Source: Rhyacophila brunnea (lineage: Eukaryota > Arthropoda > Insecta > Trichoptera > Rhyacophilidae). Taken from it: 64,000 nucleotides of DNA. The stretch is taken from the NCBI GenBank assembly GCA_022495005.1, contig JAGYXB010000962.1:558001-622000 (forward strand). Direction: 5' to 3'. The notes below the pieces were generated by a model. It searched no databases. It was not told where the DNA came from and saw nothing but the letters and a program-made list of their open reading frames with translations. Positions 60,301 to 64,000 of this stretch are shown one piece after another. The translations under genes were made by a program, and so were the position numbers. Each line of letters begins with the position of its first letter. The stretch's first letter is position 1.

Positions 60301-63300
60301 CAGTACCGAATTGATTTTAAGAGGTGATGGTAAGTATTGTCTACAACGTGACGTGCGCAAATACCATTTAAACTTTTTTTTAGAAAATCAGTAGCCTGTA
60401 TCTCTGTTCAAACATTTGTGCTCAACATTTTTTACTCGCAAGCCCCCCATTTCTTCCTATACAGTAGTATGCGGTTTTAATTTTTATATTGTCTACGGTC
60501 ACTATCGTCAACATGGTTCTCTTCACTTGGTCTCATAAGGAATTATTGAGTAATGTTCACAATGTGCTACGTCTATAACCTTCTTATTGATTAATAAGTT
60601 ATGTTTATTAATAATTACGAATGTAATTTAATCACCATCGTTGGGATTCTCCCAAAGTTGTGCAACCCTCGCTACATAAGGCGCTTCATTTCTGCGCGTT
60701 CCTGCCCTTAGGAGAACGCAATCTCCTCGTCTCACCGCGTCACCGGCTGAGTCGTGTCGCATTCCAGGATAGCACCGCCCGTAGAACCCAGAATCTTCAT
60801 TCTATAATAAGGAAAAATAATCATGTTAATTTTAAAGGTTTTTCCTACTAAATTATTTCTTTATTACTATTATTTTAACGAGTGTTTGAATTCATTTGAA
60901 ATAGGAACAGACTCCCTACTTGGCGATTATTTGGATTTAATCCAGTGTTTCCCAACCGCCAGTCAGCAGAAAATTTTGGCGGTCTGCAAATAATAATTGT
61001 CTCGCATTTTAAAATACATAATATGCCAAAAATTACAAGTAAATCCTCATCCAAAAAATAATCTCTTCATGGAAGACGTCAGGCTATGCGGAATTGATAG
61101 TCAAGAATAAGGAAAACTAATCGTGTTGTCTTTTGATGCCATTATAGTATCCTGACATAAAATACAAACATTTTTATTTACAAATACATTTAATTATTAT
61201 CGTCCATATTTTTGATTATATCACTTTTTAGACTATATCAATAAAATAAATGAAAGAGAAAAACCAAATGGATGTCAATGCATCGTTTCGTCTCTCCGAA
61301 ACAACACTGAAGCCATGGTTATCAACTATTCTGATTATTTCAATTATTTCATGATAAATTTTTTGTCTTCTCAATCAGACTATTATGTATGTAGGTATAT
61401 CTGTTATAATATAAGATTCAAAAACTAATACTAAATAAAATACTATATTAATAATAGTTTTTCTGCGTTAAATGTCCACGAAATATTTCTCCAATTTTTA
61501 CTGGTCCACTGGGGTAAAAATGTTGGGGAACACTGATTTAGAGCCTACCTAAGTAATTGTAAATTAAAATTATATTATATTCAGTAACCAACTAACAAAA
61601 ACATCAATACGTAAATATGTAATATAATGAAGAGTTCGCTCAATATTCTTCAGGTAAATATTGTTCCAGAGATATTTCTGGACTGAAAACTCTGGTGGCC
61701 TCCCGTTACTTTTGTGTTACGGGGTACGTCCAATTAGGACTGAGATTCGGTATGAAATAGAATGGATTGTGATTTAATGAATTAATATCTCGCGCCAAAG
61801 AGTTGAAGCGGGATAATGATGTGAAAATAAAATTTATACTTACGTTGATGACAACTTTCCCCTGTTGAGGTTCACCTTCCCACGACCACCCATTACTCCA
61901 TCTTGGACTGCTGAGCGATCTTCTGGTGGAGAGAGCTACACATGTATCAATGAGGGGCAGCGGTTCGATGGTCTCTGTTGATTTTGATTTTCTCTTAGCG
62001 GCCCCCCCTTTGGTGTTGACTCCCGTCTGGCTCTTCCCCGTCTTCTTCAGTTTGAGGTTTTCAGATTTAATCAGCTTAGCGCGAGAGTCTTTGGTATCGG
62101 GGACCGGTTGATTCTTTCCTTTGCACGGTCCGTCTTTTATCTGCGCCTTTTCTAATTTCTTCCCAGCCGCCGGCGATTTGGATTTGGTGCGGGTCTGTTT
62201 ATCGGTGGACAGCTTTCGTTTGGTCGGGGCACTCGTATTGTTTGTCTCGATTACTTTTTTCACGACATTATTATTTATGTTCAAGACGGTTCTACTTTTC
62301 ACTGCACTCGTTTCACTGCTGGTCCCGCCGGCACTGCACTTCTTAGCTGTTTTTGGTGAGCATAAGCTTGGCTTGGTCGTCGGCCTGGCGGTTGACGAAA
62401 TATCCGAAACTCCATCTGCATTGTTTTTCACGACACTTTCGATTACGCGATCAATATTGTTCTTCAGCATCAACTTATCTAGAAGTATAGCACTTTTGTT
62501 TTTGGGTAGTGGTGACAGGACATTTTTCTTGCAGGTGTCTTGAATCTTTTCCACGATAACGTCATCCTCGCACAGCCTGGAAAGCTGTTTTTTATCAGCA
62601 GACTTGAGAAGGGTGTTGTTAAACTTCTTTCTTTTATTAACAGGCGCTTCAGGGAGGGTGGGGCTGGAACTTTTTCTTTTGTTACCAGCCTTCTTCAGTT
62701 GTGATTTATCGCTCTCTATTAAAGTCATCCCTTTGGTAGGTTTATTTTTTATGGTATTCAATTGTCTTTTACCATTATTCAGTTTAAAAACTTTATCATT
62801 TTTCTTTATAAGATCTTTATAACTTCCAGTGACAGGACTTTTCTTCTGATGTTGATTATTGAGGGTCACCTTTTGTCTCTTTTGGAGTTTGACATGTTCG
62901 CCGATTCCGTTGGCAGCTAAATTATCATCGATATCTAAATCCAGGTCAATCTCTAACTTTGGCTGGGAACACCTTCTCTTGGTGCCGGTTTTGCATTTGA
63001 TATCGCTAGATTTCTTCAAGCTATCGGTACTCGGTATATTCCTTTCCACATTTTGTTCTTTCAGAGCCGGCGAGTCGACTGGGAGTGAAGAATGCTTTCT
63101 ACTTAAAATGCTACTCGGTGACACTACATTTTCCTTCTTGGGTTGAACAATGAGGTCAACCGTTACAGGAGTTTCATGGTTCCGGGTGATGGGGCAGTCT
63201 TTTTCGCTTTTACTATCCGCACAGTTCTCTTCTGATGATGATAGATCGATGGGAGCCAGCTTTGAGTCGGGAGAATCTATGAGAATAACGTCATCGCCGC

Positions 63301-64000
63301 TGTCTGCTTCGCTCTTCACCTCGTCGGAGAGGACTTTATCGGAGGCGCTTTCGGTGTCGATCCGGAGGGGGGCCATAGAATCGGGAGAGCTGACTTCCGC
63401 GGGGAGGGTTCTCGGTTGGCACATGAGCAAGGTGGTGTGTCCCGCCGAGTCTTCGGCGCCGATGGATTTTCTCGCCATCGCTTTACCAAGGCGGGCTCTT
63501 CGCTGCGGCGGTTGACAGGTCGCCTGCGGAGGGTCGGGAGGCTGGGGAACACTGGCGCCAGCGGAACCTCTCGCGGGAGACGGTGGTCCGACGGGTTCAG
63601 GCAGGCGGGGCATGACGCTGAGGGAGGGGTTGACGGCGACAGCACAGCATCCACTCCTACCCTCTGCCGCCTCCTGTCTTCCTCTACCGCTGGCTTCAGG
63701 GAAGTACTCCCGCTTGGGCGATCGTCCGCCGTCTGTGGTCTGGCATGCCCCGCTCCTCAGTTCGGGGCCATTATTCTTGGCGTTGCACTCGTTCTTGAGC
63801 ACCCTGTTGAGCAGGGGCGGATCCTTGTGGGTGACGTGGGGGATCTTCGCTTTCCGCTTGTCGTCGGCGAACGCCGGGACGGCAGGAAGAGAGGCTCGGC
63901 CGCCCCCCGGAGGGCTACAGTTGGAAGGACCGCCACCGGCCGGGGGGTTACCAGTAGCGGGCCCAGTAAGGACGTTTTTTGGAAACGCTTGCGGGCAAGG
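57113..64000 (-). CDS. wge: winged eye / BAHD1-type BAH-domain chromatin protein, C-terminal 897 residues (5' partial)
   Basis: Four minus-strand exons, 64000..61844, 60801..60636, 58364..58196 and 57314..57113, join in frame (phases 0, 1, 2) into 897 codons plus a TAA stop; the first is open at the window edge. The visible protein is a long disordered, Ser/Pro/Lys-rich region (about residues 1-700), a Trp-rich lead-in ([11 protein letters not shown]) and a C-terminal BAH domain (about 735-835) with [39 protein letters not shown] and [10 protein letters not shown]. These segments resemble the BAH domain of Drosophila Winged eye and vertebrate BAHD1, nuclear proteins linked to heterochromatin and silencing. 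Basic patches (KRKSKS, NKRKKF) fit nuclear import. The gene lies upstream of sgg in the same orientation. Family assignment is from remembered motifs, not a search; TNRC18-type relatives are the main alternative. Confidence 0.87.
57480..57735 (+). repeat. possible LINE 3' fragment in wge intron
   Basis: The plus-strand stretch near 57545-57580 reads [13 protein letters not shown], like the DW..A.DR segment near the end of LINE proteins. The rest is unreadable. The hAT MITE lies just to its right. Confidence 0.25.
57741..57943. mobile_element. hAT MITE with 8-bp target duplication, in wge intron
   Basis: Left CAGTGTTTTTCAACTGGTGG and right (reverse) TTGTGTTCTTCAACCTTTTA form the ends. Flanks ctctagcg (57733-57740) and ctctagtg (57944-57951) match 7 of 8. 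Inserted in the last wge intron (58195-57315). Confidence 0.75.
58196..58364 (-). CDS. wge: wge exon, second half of BAH domain
   Basis: Acceptor GTAATTTCAG|GTGAAATG and donor CTGTCG|GTATGT bound 169 nt. The encoded segment contains [31 protein letters not shown] and [10 protein letters not shown], the most strongly conserved part of the BAH fold in the Winged eye/BAHD1 group. It carries two bases into the next exon (CG|A, Arg), which continues [10 protein letters not shown]. Confidence 0.9.
58405..58527 (+). repeat. diverged interspersed repeat, copy B
   Basis: Shares ATGCGCTGG, CTCTAGTGATAA and GTTTCTGTGGATATTT with 10268-10405, in the same order. Lies in the wge intron between the two BAH exons. 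Confidence 0.5.
59247..59503. repeat. foldback MITE with perfect 35-bp TIRs, in wge intron
   Basis: TCGCACCGTGAGTGTAAAAC at 59247 and its exact reverse complement ending at 59503 are identical over about 35 bp. Perfect arms suggest a young element. Confidence 0.8.
59565..59816. repeat. foldback MITE, in wge intron
   Basis: Arms begin ATATCCGTGTATRGCGTGAA on both strands and share CTCAGGGCAA-like and GCTTTCTGTGGT blocks over 80-90 bp with indels. It lies 62 bp from the previous foldback. Confidence 0.75.
60121..60305. repeat. TA-flanked foldback MITE with telomere-like core, in wge intron
   Basis: Arms of about 75 bp start TACTGTTYGGTTATACGGAA on both strands and are nearly identical. The loop (60190-60230) is an array of CCTAA/CCCAA units. 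Confidence 0.8.
60636..60801 (-). CDS. wge: wge exon, first half of BAH domain
   Basis: Too short to stand out as an ORF, but framed by a good acceptor (TTTTCCTTATTATAG|AATGAAG) and a GT donor (GATG|GTGATT, weak beyond the GT). It is 166 nt and enters in phase 0, matching the large exon. It encodes [16 protein letters not shown], then the start of the BAH domain ([27 protein letters not shown]). The last base begins a Gly codon completed by the next exon, giving [12 protein letters not shown] across the junction, as in BAHD1-type domains. Confidence 0.87.
60943..61535. mobile_element. hAT non-autonomous element (593 bp), in wge intron
   Basis: Left CAGTGTTTCCCAACCGCC and right (reverse) CAGTGTTCCCCAACATTTTT are hAT-type TIRs. 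Flanks atttaatc and atttagag agree at the first five bases. Inserted between the large exon and the first BAH exon. Confidence 0.7.
61844..64000 (-). CDS. wge: wge large exon (continues past the right edge)
   Basis: An open frame of 719 codons with no stop from the window edge to the splice donor at 61843 (AAC|GTAAGT, phase 0). The longest open frame from an apparent start begins at 63802, but that codon is GTG (Val) and the frame stays open upstream, so it is not a true start. Beyond the donor the frame runs on to 61706 only as intron read-through. The first third is GC-rich, Pro/Gly/Ala-rich. The middle holds an acidic stretch with DDVILID near 63289, then many Lys/Ser blocks typical of disordered nuclear proteins. 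The last residues ([15 protein letters not shown]) lead into the BAH domain of the next exon. Confidence 0.88.

Noticed and set aside
61706..61843. Continuation of the wge frame to a stop at 61706
   Set aside because: A consensus GTAAGT donor at 61843 and the in-phase BAH exon downstream show this is intron.
63316..63654. Overlapping open frames on both strands across the wge large exon
   Set aside because: Shadow frames of a GC-rich coding exon; only the 61844-64000 frame joins the BAH exons.

Overview
The window looks like lepidopteran nuclear DNA. It is AT-rich, dotted with GTAGGTACCTA-type tracts, and packed with hAT-like miniature elements, a mariner and tRNA-derived SINEs. That assignment is inference from composition and repeat style. 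Host coding sequence is sparse and all of it lies on the minus strand.

Two host genes can be supported. At the right edge, 57113-64000 holds the 3' part of a gene for a BAH-domain chromatin protein of the winged eye (wge)/BAHD1 type. It has one very large exon, open past the right edge, then three short exons (60636-60801, 58196-58364, 57113-57314). Their splice phases agree and together they build a C-terminal BAH domain. About 11 kb further along in the direction of transcription, 45899-45983 encodes the 28-residue N-terminus of shaggy/GSK3, opening MSGRPRTTSFAEG and ending in a phase-1 GTAAGT donor. No kinase exon was found to its left, so about 45.9 kb of the window is read as sgg intron 1. 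A GC-rich open segment at 21627-21819, with almost only G or C at third codon positions, a CACCATG start and a phase-1 GTGAGT donor, is a candidate alternative first exon of the same gene.

The sgg leader carries an AUG-stop and a 15-codon upstream ORF whose stop overlaps the sgg start codon (ATGA). A TCAGT initiator lies 85 bp upstream of the start codon, and an overlapping CRE/E-box lies about 270 bp beyond it.

The rest is intron or spacer filled with transposon debris: a nearly complete mariner with one frameshift (15155-16447), a decayed Tc1/mariner-type transposase (3326-4063), LINE 3' fragments (all on the plus strand, antisense to the host genes), several hAT-like non-autonomous elements, some with 8-bp target duplications, a four-copy TTAA-flanked MITE family, foldback elements, two SINEs (one nested in a hAT relic) and two tandem duplications. 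Several short GC-rich islands in the long intron are candidate enhancers or alternative promoters.

I found no rRNA gene, CRISPR array or prokaryotic system.
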